NCBI RefSeq assembly: GCF_040218225.1
Contig: NZ_JAVJQO010000008.1
Span: 744,001-808,000, forward strand
Direction of reading: 5' to 3'
DNA: 64,000 nt
Origin: Gracilimonas sp.
GTDB taxonomy: Bacteria; Bacteroidota; Rhodothermia; Balneolales; Balneolaceae
This document shows, piece by piece, positions 27,028 to 35,880 of this stretch; the stretch's first letter is position 1; every line of letters begins with the position of its first letter. Under the pieces are notes generated by a model. It had not been told where the DNA came from. It made no database searches and saw nothing but the letters and a program-made list of their open reading frames with translations. The position numbers and the translations under genes are program-made.

Positions 27028-27261
27028 TTAAATTCTGGTATCAATGTTTCTTCCGCGTGATAACTCATGTTGATTCATTTTGCCATCAACCGAGTAAAGA
27101 CTCATTGCCTTTTCATTTTCAGCGGTAAACTTCTGATTGATCAGAGAAGATTCATCCTGAGTCAGTTTCGGTAAATCTTGTGAACCGGCAGCGCTTCTTA
27201 AAGCAGTATTTCTGTTTATTTGTCCGGCTTGTTGTGTGTAAATAGAATTAATGCTGTTCAT
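27028..27261 (-). CDS. Small protein between flgC and fliE, unknown
   Basis: 77 residues, polar, no membrane segment (MNSINSIYTQQAGQINRNTA start; end HELSRGRNIDTRI). It starts 4 bp after flgC, so it is surely translated with the rod genes. I do not recognise a family. The final N-I-D-x-R-I resembles the H-I-D-L-Q-V end of the 86-aa sigma-28 protein at 9552. A rod- or export-associated factor is plausible but unproven. Confidence 0.7.
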   Translation of the reverse strand: MNSINSIYTQQAGQINRNTALRSAAGSQDLPKLTQDESSLINQKFTAENEKAMSLYSVDGKMNQHELSRGRNIDTRI

Positions 27262-27265
27262 CGTA

Positions 27266-27766
27266 TCAGATCTCCAATGATCGTTTAATAATTTCTTTTT
27301 CAGCTTCGATGCTGCTTAGATTGGCCTCATAAAGGCGGTTGGCGCTAACCATTTCAGTCATTTCTCTTACCATGTCGATATCCGGATATTTCACCATTCC
27401 GTTTTCATCTGCATCGGGGTGATTCGGATCGTACTCGTAACGAAACTTATTCTGCTCACTAACATGAAACTCGGGTCCCAACCCGGTTGCTTTATCTCCA
27501 TTCGGAAGGTTTCCAACACCCGTAGCCATATGCTTTGGATTAGTCCTGGTCAGAGAAGAAACACTTTCGGAAAGAACCTGCAGAAATTTTTGCTGATCGG
27601 GAGCTAAAGATTGCACACGCTTTGGCCGATAAACATTTTCGGAGCCTGCGGGTGCAGAAGTTTGAGCATTAGCAATGTTTTGCGATGCCACTGAAATCCG
27701 CTCGCGTTGTAAGGCAAGGCCCTGGGCGGCTGTTTGAAATGTTGAGGATAATCTATCTGGGAGCAT
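27266..27766 (-). CDS. flgC: FlgC, proximal rod protein
   Basis: 166 residues. The N-terminal rod helix (RISVASQNIANAQTSAPAGS) and the C-terminal helix IDMVREMTEMVSANRLYEAN are typical of FlgC, slightly longer than the 134-residue enteric form. Eleven bp after flgB. Confidence 0.95.
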   Translation of the reverse strand: MLPDRLSSTFQTAAQGLALQRERISVASQNIANAQTSAPAGSENVYRPKRVQSLAPDQQKFLQVLSESVSSLTRTNPKHMATGVGNLPNGDKATGLGPEFHVSEQNKFRYEYDPNHPDADENGMVKYPDIDMVREMTEMVSANRLYEANLSSIEAEKEIIKRSLEI

Positions 27767-27777
27767 CTGAGTTAGGT

Positions 27778-28122
27778 TTATCGGTTAATACCTGTAATTC
27801 CGGACCTGAGAAGGCTAAAGTGATGCCGAAGTGACCGGGTTACCATTTGTACCCGAATCTGAGTATCGGCCATCTCAATCATCTCATCTTCCAGTGTGAC
27901 ACTTTCTTCAGTTTGTACTATCGAAGGTGATACGCCTTTCATACCGCGAACTCCTTCATCCAGCTGCGCCTGCTGAAGTTCTTCTTCAAAGAGTACTTCA
28001 TGCCTTTTGTAGTTAGGGGTATCGGCATTGGCAATATTTGAAGCCGTCACTTTTTGGCGAAGTGAATAGGAATCCATGGCCCGGGCTAACATTTGACTAT
28101 GATTACTGTCGATAAAGTTCAT
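27778..28122 (-). CDS. flgB: FlgB, proximal rod protein
   Basis: 114 residues from the ATG at 28122. The typical FlgB N-terminus is present (MLARAMDSYSLRQKVTASNI, ANADTPNYKRHE). An open frame extends to 28263, but the extra 47 residues are unlike FlgB. The perfect sigma-54 site at 28162-28178 lies inside that extension, so transcription should begin near 28152 and the shorter start is right. First gene of the long flagellar operon. Confidence 0.95.
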   Translation of the reverse strand: MNFIDSNHSQMLARAMDSYSLRQKVTASNIANADTPNYKRHEVLFEEELQQAQLDEGVRGMKGVSPSIVQTEESVTLEDEMIEMADTQIRVQMVTRSLRHHFSLLRSGITGINR

Positions 28123-28161
28123 TGAAAATTTTCTTTGGTTGTGAATCACTCGCACGGATGA

Positions 28162-28178
28162 ATGCAATTGCTGTGCCA
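28162..28178 (-). promoter_or_regulatory. Perfect sigma-54 promoter of the flgB operon
   Basis: Minus-strand TGGCAC-AGCAA-TTGCAT has every strongly conserved -24/-12 base with GG-N10-GC spacing. The predicted start near 28152 gives a leader of about 30 nt to the flgB ATG. A bacterial enhancer-binding activator would be required; none is encoded in this window. Confidence 0.85.
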
Positions 28179-28293
28179 GCCCATCAAATCTGCTTCTAAA
28201 TAACCTCATATTCTTTTTTTGAGGAACAATCTGAAAACACGGGAGTAGAATTGACCGCTTCATGGCAAATTTTTCCGTCTTTCCGCTTTTATT

Positions 28294-28320
28294 TTAAGAT
28301 GTAAAGGGGATTGCTGATAA
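28294..28320 (+). promoter_or_regulatory. Sigma-28 promoter for the soluble histidine kinase gene
   Basis: TTAA, 15 bp, GCTGATAA; one base off NCCGATAA. It ends 39 bp before the ATG at 28360 and runs opposite to the flgB promoter in the same gap. Confidence 0.6.
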
Positions 28321-28359
28321 CCAGCCAAACAAATAGAATAGAATCAAAGCAGAACTATA

Positions 28360-29394
28360 ATGACTACTTTGCGGCAAGAACTTTACACAACAAATGCTGT
28401 AACCCACGTTAATGCATTTAACAAAATTGATGGTTACTATTACGAAACTTCGGAGCACAAATTGATGAAAATCATAAAAGACCTTTTTAAAGGGTATCCT
28501 CATCCTATTATGGTTTTACATCATGATAACCGGGAAATATGTTTCACTAACCTACCTGCTTCTTCAGAAGAGAAACTAATCGGACAAAGGTTTGATGATA
28601 CCGTTGAACTGGTTGAAGAAGAAATATCCAGAGAACCGGTAGCATACTTCAATAAACAATGGTTCTGTGTAGAAGAGCGCCCCTTTCAGTCTGATGAGGA
28701 AAATTATATCCTTATCATTTTTAGTAACAGGCAAGAAGTTCCAGACGAGGAAACGTTGGCATCATGGAAAAATATGATCGCCGTTATGCTTCACCGGTTT
28801 CGATCACCTCTTACAGGAATTGCAGGCTACGTCGACATGCTGGCGGAATATGATGAAAACCCGGATAAGGACAAGTATTTCACTCTTATTAATAAAGGAA
28901 TAAACCATCTCTACGATATGATGGATGAGTTGGAAATACTTTATAATATTGAGCCCGGATATTTGGAAGACGAGACCGCTTCGATAGAGGCTGGCAAACT
29001 ATTCCACAACTTATTACTGGATTATCCGGCTGACATACGGGAGCAAATAAATCTTAAATCCATTAAGCCCGGCGTCAAATTTCATACAAATCCATCTGAC
29101 CTAAAACACATTCTGAATATTTTAATCCAAAATGGATTAGAGCATAACCCGGATGGGGATTTGTCTGTTTCTGTTCCTTCTGAACATTTAATTCAGATAT
29201 CCAATAAAGGTCAAACCATTCCTGATCACATAGCCCAAAATATATTTAGTCCTTTTATTACGGATAAGGCTAATGGGCTTGGAATCGGTTTAACCATTGC
29301 TTTGCTTTATATCAACCAACTGGGTGGAACAATTTTCTTATCTAAAAATAATGCTGCGGAAGGAGTTACTTTCAGTATCTGTCTCCCCAAATAG
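28360..29394 (+). CDS. Soluble PAS-type histidine kinase
   Basis: 344 residues, no membrane segment. A PAS-like domain (about 36-125) precedes a HisKA region with phosphoacceptor H145 in MLHRFRSPLTGIAGY. The HATPase domain has an N box (LIQNGLEHNP) and G boxes (ANGLGIGLTIALLY). The acidic residue that usually follows the histidine is Arg (H-R), which may change phosphatase or transfer activity. No adjacent response regulator is encoded on this strand. It lies under a sigma-28 promoter, so it is probably made with late flagellar genes. Confidence 0.82.
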   Translation: MTTLRQELYTTNAVTHVNAFNKIDGYYYETSEHKLMKIIKDLFKGYPHPIMVLHHDNREICFTNLPASSEEKLIGQRFDDTVELVEEEISREPVAYFNKQWFCVEERPFQSDEENYILIIFSNRQEVPDEETLASWKNMIAVMLHRFRSPLTGIAGYVDMLAEYDENPDKDKYFTLINKGINHLYDMMDELEILYNIEPGYLEDETASIEAGKLFHNLLLDYPADIREQINLKSIKPGVKFHTNPSDLKHILNILIQNGLEHNPDGDLSVSVPSEHLIQISNKGQTIPDHIAQNIFSPFITDKANGLGIGLTIALLYINQLGGTIFLSKNNAAEGVTFSICLPK

Positions 29395-29476
29395 TTGCCC
29401 GCCATCCTGTAAGCCAGAGCATGAATTTCTCTGGCTATGATGAATCAGAATACGTTTTCACTTTATTCCCTGAAAA

Positions 29477-29504
29477 TTAATGTTTTGTCGTATTCAACCG
29501 ATAA
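29477..29504 (+). promoter_or_regulatory. Sigma-28 promoter for the Aer-like PAS gene
   Basis: TTAA, 16 bp, ACCGATAA, ending 66 bp before the ATG at 29571. Confidence 0.7.
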
Positions 29505-29570
29505 AATATTTGAATAAGTATGTATGTGCCGGGCTCGTCCAATCCCCTGAAAACAAATTAAGCTAACACT

Positions 29571-30965
29571 ATGTTAACTGAAGAATTACCAAACACAAAG
29601 ATTAAGGACCTCAAAAAGCCGGTTCCTGTAAATCAGGAAAGTCCGTTTTCGTTTGAGGAACTATTCATTTCTGTTACCGATTCCAAGTCCAATATTACTT
29701 ATGCAAATGATGTATTTGTTCGTATTAGTAAATATGACCACGAGGAGGTAATTGGCCAGCTTCATAAGTTAGTTCGGCATCCCGATATGCCACGAGCCGT
29801 TTTCAATATTTTTTGGGATTACCTTAACTCAGACAAGCCCGTAGCTGCTTATGTGAAAAACCTGGCAAAAGATGGGTCTTATTACTGGGTAATGGCTCTG
29901 GCTTTTCCTTGCAATGGAGGGTATCTGTCAATCAGATTAAAACCAGGAAGTGATCTTTTTAAGACGATCAAAGGGTTATATGCTAAAACGCTCCAATTTG
30001 AAAAACAGAAAGAGCAGCAATTGGATAACAAAAAACAAGCACTTGAGGAATCTCAGTCCTACTTGTTGAATCTCCTTAAAGCCGAAGGTTTTGCAGACTA
30101 CGAAGAGTTTATGTGGAATGCCCTTCAAAAAGAAATGGCCCATCGAGAAAATAACCTCAGCACAACCATTTTGGCGGAGAAGAAAAATACGGACAAGAAT
30201 ATTGTGCCTCCCGTTTTGGTAAAGGCTGAAAGCATTCTAAGCGAATTGGTTTTGGAGTTAAAGAACCTGAAAAAAATTCATGGTGCCTTGATTGGACATT
30301 CCGATTACATCCTTAAGCTGGCACGTTCTATTCTTCTGCTTTCATTAAATGCCCAAATAGGTTCTTCAAAGCTTGACCAGGAAGATATGTCTCTTTCTGT
30401 GGTAGCTGAGAAGATGGGTGAGCAATCCGTTGATGGTGAAAAAAGGCTGATTAACATGAAAGAGAACATTCATCATTTAAGCGAACTGATTGCGGAACTT
30501 AATTTTAATATTATCTCGGCCAAGCTTCAGGTTGAAATGACCATCGAGTTTCTGAAAGAGCTGGAGCATAAAAAGTTTAATGATGACATTTCCTTAATCG
30601 AGTCTGACAAAGTTATCACCCTCTTGTATGATGCCTTTATGCCACGGTTAGGTCTAATTGCCAGTGGAATTGGAAAAGTTCCTGCTTACCTCCGGGATCT
30701 CATGAATGGAGTAAAAGATATTGAGCGATTCTTGTTGGTATTGCGATTTATCCACATCACAGGAAAGGTAGAAATTGCACGAATGAATGATAATGCAAAA
30801 TCATTTTCTACAACTTTTCAGGATCTTGTACACGAAATCGAAACTGCTGATTCACATCTTCGGGAACTTAATGAAGTTGTAAACGATAACAAGAAAAGCG
30901 GACTAATTTATACGGTTTATAAAGAGCGTTTGACAAATTTAATTGCAAACATTGACCGCAGATAA
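29571..30965 (+). CDS. Aer-like PAS protein with degenerate receptor helices
   Basis: 464 residues, no membrane segment. The PAS domain (about 25-130) is of the Aer aerotaxis type: ITYANDVFVRISKYDHEEVI, HKLVRHPDMPRAVF, KDGSYYWVMALAFP. A long helical part follows. Its segment ILLLSLNAQIGSSKLDQEDM, then SVVAEKMGEQS, aligns with the chemoreceptor signalling tip ([15 protein letters not shown]...[12 protein letters not shown]) but the tip is largely rewritten. This looks like a receptor that keeps the PAS sensor and has lost standard CheA/CheW contacts. It has a sigma-28 promoter and a terminator of its own. Confidence 0.75.
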   Translation: MLTEELPNTKIKDLKKPVPVNQESPFSFEELFISVTDSKSNITYANDVFVRISKYDHEEVIGQLHKLVRHPDMPRAVFNIFWDYLNSDKPVAAYVKNLAKDGSYYWVMALAFPCNGGYLSIRLKPGSDLFKTIKGLYAKTLQFEKQKEQQLDNKKQALEESQSYLLNLLKAEGFADYEEFMWNALQKEMAHRENNLSTTILAEKKNTDKNIVPPVLVKAESILSELVLELKNLKKIHGALIGHSDYILKLARSILLLSLNAQIGSSKLDQEDMSLSVVAEKMGEQSVDGEKRLINMKENIHHLSELIAELNFNIISAKLQVEMTIEFLKELEHKKFNDDISLIESDKVITLLYDAFMPRLGLIASGIGKVPAYLRDLMNGVKDIERFLLVLRFIHITGKVEIARMNDNAKSFSTTFQDLVHEIETADSHLRELNEVVNDNKKSGLIYTVYKERLTNLIANIDRR

Positions 30966-31000
30966 GCAGTTTCGGTCATTACTGTTAGGGTAACACCCAG

Positions 31001-31032
31001 AAAAGAGGAGCCTTTGGTTCCTCTTTTTATTT
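31001..31032. terminator. Bidirectional terminator
   Basis: Stem AAAAGAGGAGCC / GGTTCCTCTTTT with one G-U pair, a TTT loop and flanking T/A tracts on both strands. It ends the plus-strand Aer-like gene and the facing minus-strand kinase gene. Confidence 0.85.
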
Positions 31033-31060
31033 ATGCACTCCAGAGATAGAAACTTTTCTT

Positions 31061-32398
31061 TCAGCTAAAATTTGCGCTGGCTGATCCTTTGATATCTTCT
31101 TTAGTGAAGAACAGAGTAAAGGTAGTTCCTCCTTCATCAGAAATATACTGATAAGAACCGTTGAGTTGTTTAACCAGGGTTTTGAGTAAGGTATTTCCCA
31201 AAGTTTTATCTTTGTCAACATTAAAATCTTCCGGAAGTCCGGAACCGTTATCGGCTATAGACATGAAAACTTCATTACCTCTGGTGTAAAGCTGGATACG
31301 AATTTTACCGGATTCAGCTTTGGTAAACGCGTGCTTATAGGCATTGGTAATAACCTCGTTCATAATCAAGGAACAAGGATGAGCCTGATTGATATTAAGC
31401 TGAACTGATTCCACATCCATTTTCACATCAATCTTTTGTGTGAGTTCATAATACATTTTAGAAATGGAGGTGACTATTTTCCTGAGGTTTTGCCCAAATT
31501 CAAGCTTACAAAAGCTCCCTGATTCGTACAAAAGCTCATGCATAGACGCCATTGCCTGCACCCGGCCTACACTTGAATAGAGCTTTGACTGTACGCTCAA
31601 ATCACCTTCCGTAAAAGCCTGCAACTGCATTAAACCGGAAATAATGGCCAGGTTATTCTTTACACGATGATGCAATTCAGATAATAAAACTGTTTTCTCT
31701 TCAACAGCCATTTTCAGCTGCTTCTCAGTCTCCCTGAAAGGAGTTATATCTTGTCCAACGACGATAAAATTGGTAATAAAATCATATTCATTCCGGACAG
31801 GAGTAAGTGTGGCAGAAAACACAAAAGTGCCTCCATTCTTTTTACTATTTACCAACTCGCCTTTCCATTCCTCTCCTCTTAGAATAGCCCTTCTTAATTC
31901 TGAATATTGATGCTGATAAACCAAACTTGCTTTAAACATTTCAAGTCCGTTGCCCAAAATTTCTTCTTCTTTGTACTGTGAGAGCTTTAAAAAACTTGGA
32001 TTTGCATATTCAATAAATCCCTGCCTGTCTGCAATGAGGATGAGCGCCGGGCTCAATTCCGCCACTTTACTAAACTTGTAATACGGATTTTTAGCTACTC
32101 CCAGGTTTGAGGGGTTACCAAAAGAAGGTTGAAACATTTCAGCAGAATGATCCCGGATGAGCTTAATTATATTGTTTTGGTTTGGCAACGAAGGTGCTTC
32201 TTCCGGCTGTTCCTGAACCTTATTATTTACTCTCCAGAGATGTTTTTCTTTTATATCGATTTCTTTCGAATCTTCTTCCTTTGTTTCAGAAGATTTTATA
32301 TCCAGATAATTAAGCCGACAACTAGTCTCTTCCAGGCCCAACTCAGAATCTGAGTTCAACTTTTTTAAGAGCTTCTTCTTGGGTGAAGAATTATTCAT
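31061..32398 (-). CDS. PAS histidine kinase, HisKA_2 family
   Basis: 445 residues, cytoplasmic. A charged N-terminal part (1-100) is followed by one PAS domain (about 110-230; ILIADRQGFIEYANPSFLKL). Next comes a HisKA_2 motif (LLSELHHRVKNNLAIISGLM) and an HATPase domain (NEVITNAYKHAF, DNGSGLPEDF). HisKA_2 kinases commonly sense light, oxygen or stress. The gene follows a CheY-like receiver on the same strand (gap about 75 bp), its likely partner. Confidence 0.88.
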   Translation of the reverse strand: MNNSSPKKKLLKKLNSDSELGLEETSCRLNYLDIKSSETKEEDSKEIDIKEKHLWRVNNKVQEQPEEAPSLPNQNNIIKLIRDHSAEMFQPSFGNPSNLGVAKNPYYKFSKVAELSPALILIADRQGFIEYANPSFLKLSQYKEEEILGNGLEMFKASLVYQHQYSELRRAILRGEEWKGELVNSKKNGGTFVFSATLTPVRNEYDFITNFIVVGQDITPFRETEKQLKMAVEEKTVLLSELHHRVKNNLAIISGLMQLQAFTEGDLSVQSKLYSSVGRVQAMASMHELLYESGSFCKLEFGQNLRKIVTSISKMYYELTQKIDVKMDVESVQLNINQAHPCSLIMNEVITNAYKHAFTKAESGKIRIQLYTRGNEVFMSIADNGSGLPEDFNVDKDKTLGNTLLKTLVKQLNGSYQYISDEGGTTFTLFFTKEDIKGSASANFS

Positions 32399-32473
32399 AA
32401 TACATCTCCTTTTTTTTTGTGTTCGTCATCGACATCAACAAAACTTTTTAAAAGTGTGCCATCAGCTGGAAGA

Positions 32474-32875
32474 TTACCGGGTTTCTTCTTGCTTATTCGC
32501 CTTTATCATTTCACTTATTTTGTCCTTCAAAAGAAGATGGGTTAGCGGCTTGTGTACAAAACCAAGCCCTTGCCGCAAAATGGCATCAATGCGGTCTTCG
32601 TTATTCTCCGAAGAAACTACAATAGCCGGAATATTTGAGAAGTCAGGATGATCACGTGCATAATCCAGCATTTCCAGTCCATCCATAACCGGCATATAAA
32701 TATCTACCAGCATCATGTCTATCTTTTCTTTTGCAAGTACTTCAAGACCTTCTTTACCATTTTCGGCTTCAAAAATCTCTGCTACTTCCACATCTAAATC
32801 TGCTGAAAGTACCGTGCTTCTTAACAAGACCCTCATTGCAGGGTCATCTTCAACAATCAGTATATTTATCTTCAT
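32474..32875 (-). CDS. Stand-alone CheY-like receiver
   Basis: Single receiver domain: acidic pair EDD, phospho-Asp in LVDIYMPVMDG, switch Ser in VVSSENNED and Lys in VHKPLTH. The start is placed at Met 6 of the open frame (32875), because GGGAGAAG stands 6 bp before it. Encoded between a tail-anchored protein and a PAS kinase, its probable phosphodonor. Confidence 0.87.
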   Translation of the reverse strand: MKINILIVEDDPAMRVLLRSTVLSADLDVEVAEIFEAENGKEGLEVLAKEKIDMMLVDIYMPVMDGLEMLDYARDHPDFSNIPAIVVSSENNEDRIDAILRQGLGFVHKPLTHLLLKDKISEMIKANKQEETR

Positions 32876-32929
32876 CTCAACTTCTCCCAATTATTGGATT
32901 TATAACCGTCTGTAATTTTAAATCCTGGC

Positions 32930-33334
32930 TCAAAGAACCAGCGCAAGTACAACAGCTACGACCGACAGCATTACCGCAACTGCTGATGTAGTTATAAAAA
33001 TAGTAGTCCGCTTTTTTTCCGAGTTTAGATCGGCCAGTACTGCCGAAACCAATGGATAATTGACACTTAACCCTTCAAACTTTTCAGACATAAAAAAAGT
33101 GGTTGTGTCACCATTCTCATCCTTATAGCTATACTTTTTGTTGAAGTGATAGTATAAACGACCAAAAATCATATCCTCTTCTACACCACAAGCCTCAGCA
33201 ATTTCCTTAATATCTACCGGTACTCGTATTCGTGCAATCCGATCCGGTTCATCCTTAGCATATTTCTTGTACTCATCATAGTATCGATAATAAATATCCT
33301 CAATGATCTCTAAGTCGGTAGGTAAATGATCCAT
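32930..33334 (-). CDS. Tail-anchored protein with HTH-like region, unknown
   Basis: 134 residues. The soluble N-terminal part contains IKEIAEACGVEEDMIFGRLY, resembling a helix-turn-helix, and acidic N-terminal helices. One hydrophobic helix closes the C-terminus (about 111-134). Good ribosome site (AGAGAGG). I do not recognise a family. It precedes a receiver and a kinase on the same strand and may be part of that signalling unit. Confidence 0.7.
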   Translation of the reverse strand: MDHLPTDLEIIEDIYYRYYDEYKKYAKDEPDRIARIRVPVDIKEIAEACGVEEDMIFGRLYYHFNKKYSYKDENGDTTTFFMSEKFEGLSVNYPLVSAVLADLNSEKKRTTIFITTSAVAVMLSVVAVVLALVL

Positions 33335-33363
33335 TGTAAACCTCTCTGTTTATTTATACTTGA

Positions 33364-33393
33364 ATAGAGGATCTGCTATAACAGATCCTCTAT
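33364..33393 (-). terminator. Perfect 12-bp hairpin after chemoreceptor 1
   Basis: ATAGAGGATCTG, loop CTATAA, CAGATCCTCTAT. No T-tract follows on the minus strand, so it may be a weak terminator or an mRNA-stabilising hairpin between the receptor and the 134-aa gene. Confidence 0.55.
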
Positions 33394-33426
33394 GACAAGT
33401 GTGTATTCATTTATTTAGTAGCTCGG

Positions 33427-35178
33427 TTAGAAATCACTGAAGTCATCATCCTCAAAAGGAATCAGCTCATGTGCTTCTACTCTTTTGGATGCACCATTAC
33501 CATTGGCGTGTGCTTTTGCATGGCTTCCATTATGACCGTTTCCATTGTGGTGGTGTTGGCCTTTCCCGTTACTATGTCCGTTGTGGCCATTTCCATTTAC
33601 ATAACCATTTTTAATAGCTGGCTGATGCTCGTATCGCTGGATGAAAGTTCCATTTCCGATACTTGCAGTACTACCACCTCCAACAAGACCGACCAACTCT
33701 CCGATAATGTTATTGAGTTCACTGGCTTGAGAAGAAAGCTCCTCTGCAGCACTGGCTGATTCTTCAGATGAAGAAGCATTTTCCTGAACAACATTATCCA
33801 TTTCAGACATAACGGAAGTCATTTGTTCAATACCTACTGCCTGTTCTTTGGAAGCTGCCGAAATTTCTACAACAAGCGTACTTACACTTGCAATACTTTG
33901 CTCGATAGCCTTCAGGTTTTCAGACACTTCTTCCGCTACGCTTGAACCTCTGTCAGAACTCGCTTGTGATTTCTGAATAAGTTCTGATGTATTTTGCGCT
34001 GCTTCAGCACTACGCTGAGCCAGGTTTCGCACTTCCTCAGCTACTACGGCAAATCCCTTTCCAGCTTCTCCGGCACGGGCTGCTTCTACCGCTGCATTTA
34101 AAGCCAACAGGTTAGTTTGGAAAGCAATATCATCAATGGTGTTTATAATCTTGGATGTTTCCTGAGCAGAGTTTTTAATCTCATTCATTGCCTGAATCAT
34201 TCGCTGCATAGCTTTAACACCATTTTCCACCAGTGGCTTCGATTCATTCATCGCCAGTTCAGCCTGACTTGAATTATCATCCGTTTGCTTAATCTGGGAA
34301 GACATCTCTTCGAGTGAAGAAGTAGTCTCCTGGAGACTAGCGGCCTGTTCGCTGGCACTTTCAGCCAATTGCTGACTTGCACTTGAAAGCTGTTCAGAAG
34401 AAGCGCTAACCTGATCCGAACCGCTCTTCAGCCTTTCAATAATACTCTGAAGTGTGGCATTGATAGATCTCCCAACAAAGAATCCGAATGCTAAAGCACC
34501 TAAAACCGATAACACGGCAACTACGCTTATGATCCATACGTAGTTACTTACAATAGCTTGTGTATCATCAGCCAGTAACCTTGCTCCATCTTCTGCAGCC
34601 TGATTAATAGCAACCGAACGATCCAGTAGTTCCTGATAATTTACAGCAGCGTTTCTCTCTGCTTCAAATAAGGTATTACTTACCTTTGTAAGCTCAGAAG
34701 GATCCGTGTTATTCTCTAACGCTAAAGTTGCATCAAGGTACGCTTGAAGATTACTTTCGTAATTTTCAATTACCTCTTTAAGCCCATCCATTTTTTCTTC
34801 CAGAACCGGCAGATCATATGCTTCTACATAACCTTCAAATTCTCCATATTCACCATAGATTTTTTCAAACCTGGAAAGTGCATTTTCCATATAAGAAACA
34901 TCATTGGTATTTGTAAACTGCAGATGCTCGTAGCCTGCTTTCCGAACAGCTGTTTCAAAGGCTGCAGCTGTTCCCCATTCATTGAAAGAGATCTCGGACA
35001 GAGATGTTGTATTGTCCTGAATTCTATTCAGAGAAAACAGTGCTATGGCGCCAAGAATCAGGGTTACTACAGCAGCGGATCCGGTTAAAAAGGATATCCT
35101 TTTCCCTATCGTCCAACTACTTTCTCCGGCATTCCCTCCTTGCGTAATGTTGTTTATGTATTTATTAATCGATGACAT
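33427..35178 (-). CDS. Methyl-accepting chemotaxis protein (MCP 1)
   Basis: 583 residues: N-terminal membrane helix (30-50), periplasmic four-helix sensor region, second helix (about 210-232), HAMP-like linker and a signalling domain with the tip [20 protein letters not shown]. After about residue 510 a long flexible tail rich in Asn, Gly and His ([20 protein letters not shown]) ends in DDDFSDF. Ribosome site GAGG precedes the ATG. It follows cheW by 30 bp and is probably transcribed with it from 35816-35842. Confidence 0.95.
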   Translation of the reverse strand: MSSINKYINNITQGGNAGESSWTIGKRISFLTGSAAVVTLILGAIALFSLNRIQDNTTSLSEISFNEWGTAAAFETAVRKAGYEHLQFTNTNDVSYMENALSRFEKIYGEYGEFEGYVEAYDLPVLEEKMDGLKEVIENYESNLQAYLDATLALENNTDPSELTKVSNTLFEAERNAAVNYQELLDRSVAINQAAEDGARLLADDTQAIVSNYVWIISVVAVLSVLGALAFGFFVGRSINATLQSIIERLKSGSDQVSASSEQLSSASQQLAESASEQAASLQETTSSLEEMSSQIKQTDDNSSQAELAMNESKPLVENGVKAMQRMIQAMNEIKNSAQETSKIINTIDDIAFQTNLLALNAAVEAARAGEAGKGFAVVAEEVRNLAQRSAEAAQNTSELIQKSQASSDRGSSVAEEVSENLKAIEQSIASVSTLVVEISAASKEQAVGIEQMTSVMSEMDNVVQENASSSEESASAAEELSSQASELNNIIGELVGLVGGGSTASIGNGTFIQRYEHQPAIKNGYVNGNGHNGHSNGKGQHHHNGNGHNGSHAKAHANGNGASKRVEAHELIPFEDDDFSDF

Positions 35179-35208
35179 TTTTACCTCATTTTTACTGTTT
35201 GAATTTAT

Positions 35209-35724
35209 CTATTTAGCTGCAGGCTCGTTTGCGTCCAAAACTTCTTCAGGCACATCAAATAGCACTTTATGGATATCAACGATCATTTTTACAGACTCTT
35301 TAACTTTACCAATACCAGCCAGGTATTCGCTGTTTCCTTTCACACCGAATGATGGTACTTCTTCAATTTGATTGTCTTTGATGTCGGCCACCTCAGATAC
35401 CTTATCGACCAGTACACCCATCAGGTAATCATCTTCCTGAACTACAATTACGCAGGTCTCATCAGTGTCTTCAACCGCAGGCAATTCAAAGCGCAGGCGC
35501 AGGTTCATAACCGGCACAATTTTACCACGCAGGTTTAATACTCCGCGAATATACTTTGGCATTTTGGGAACAGGGGTGATAGGCATCAGGCCAATAATTT
35601 CCTGTACTTTCAAGATCTCAATTGCGTATTCCTCTTTCCCTAAAAAGAAGCTGAGAAATTTTCCGCCAGCTATCAGGTGGCCGTTTTCTACGGCCTCTTT
35701 TTCTTTAACCAGTGTTTCTTCCAT
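35209..35724 (-). CDS. cheW: CheW, chemotaxis coupling protein
   Basis: 171 residues from the ATG at 35724. The CheW fold is clear: FFLGKEEYAIEILKVQEIIG, YIRGVLNLRGKIVPVMNLRL and VDKVSEVADI. The open frame extends to 35826, but a sigma-28 -10 box (35816-35823) covers that start, so it cannot lie within the message. Residues before MEETLVKEKEA are also atypical. CheW links receptors to CheA. Cotranscribed with MCP 1. Confidence 0.93.
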   Translation of the reverse strand: MEETLVKEKEAVENGHLIAGGKFLSFFLGKEEYAIEILKVQEIIGLMPITPVPKMPKYIRGVLNLRGKIVPVMNLRLRFELPAVEDTDETCVIVVQEDDYLMGVLVDKVSEVADIKDNQIEEVPSFGVKGNSEYLAGIGKVKESVKMIVDIHKVLFDVPEEVLDANEPAAK

Positions 35725-35815
35725 GTTGTTAGTGTTTTGCTTCTTTCCGGCTTTGCAGGATTCATTAGCTGAGTTCCTCTCACCAAAAAGCATAATTAGT
35801 GGTTTGTTAATGGGT

Positions 35816-35842
35816 TTATCGGACACGGTGAGATTTTCTTAA
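35816..35842 (-). promoter_or_regulatory. Sigma-28 promoter of cheW
   Basis: TTAA (35842-35839), 15 bp, TCCGATAA (35823-35816) on the minus strand. It overlaps the longest cheW frame and fixes a downstream start. The 303-bp gap beyond it (35827-36129) holds this site, the inverted repeat at 35881-35980 and the terminator at 36055. Confidence 0.7.
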
Positions 35843-35880
35843 ATGATTTTAATGTCCGGGACCAACTATTTTTGAAGGGA

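Noticed and set aside
27625-27632. GCCGATAA on the plus strand inside flgC
   Set aside because: No TTAA at 15-16 bp upstream (TAAA at 16 bp), and it points into antisense of coding DNA.
31246-31253. GCCGATAA within the HisKA_2 kinase gene
   Set aside because: Encodes part of its ATP-binding motif and has no TTAA at -35.
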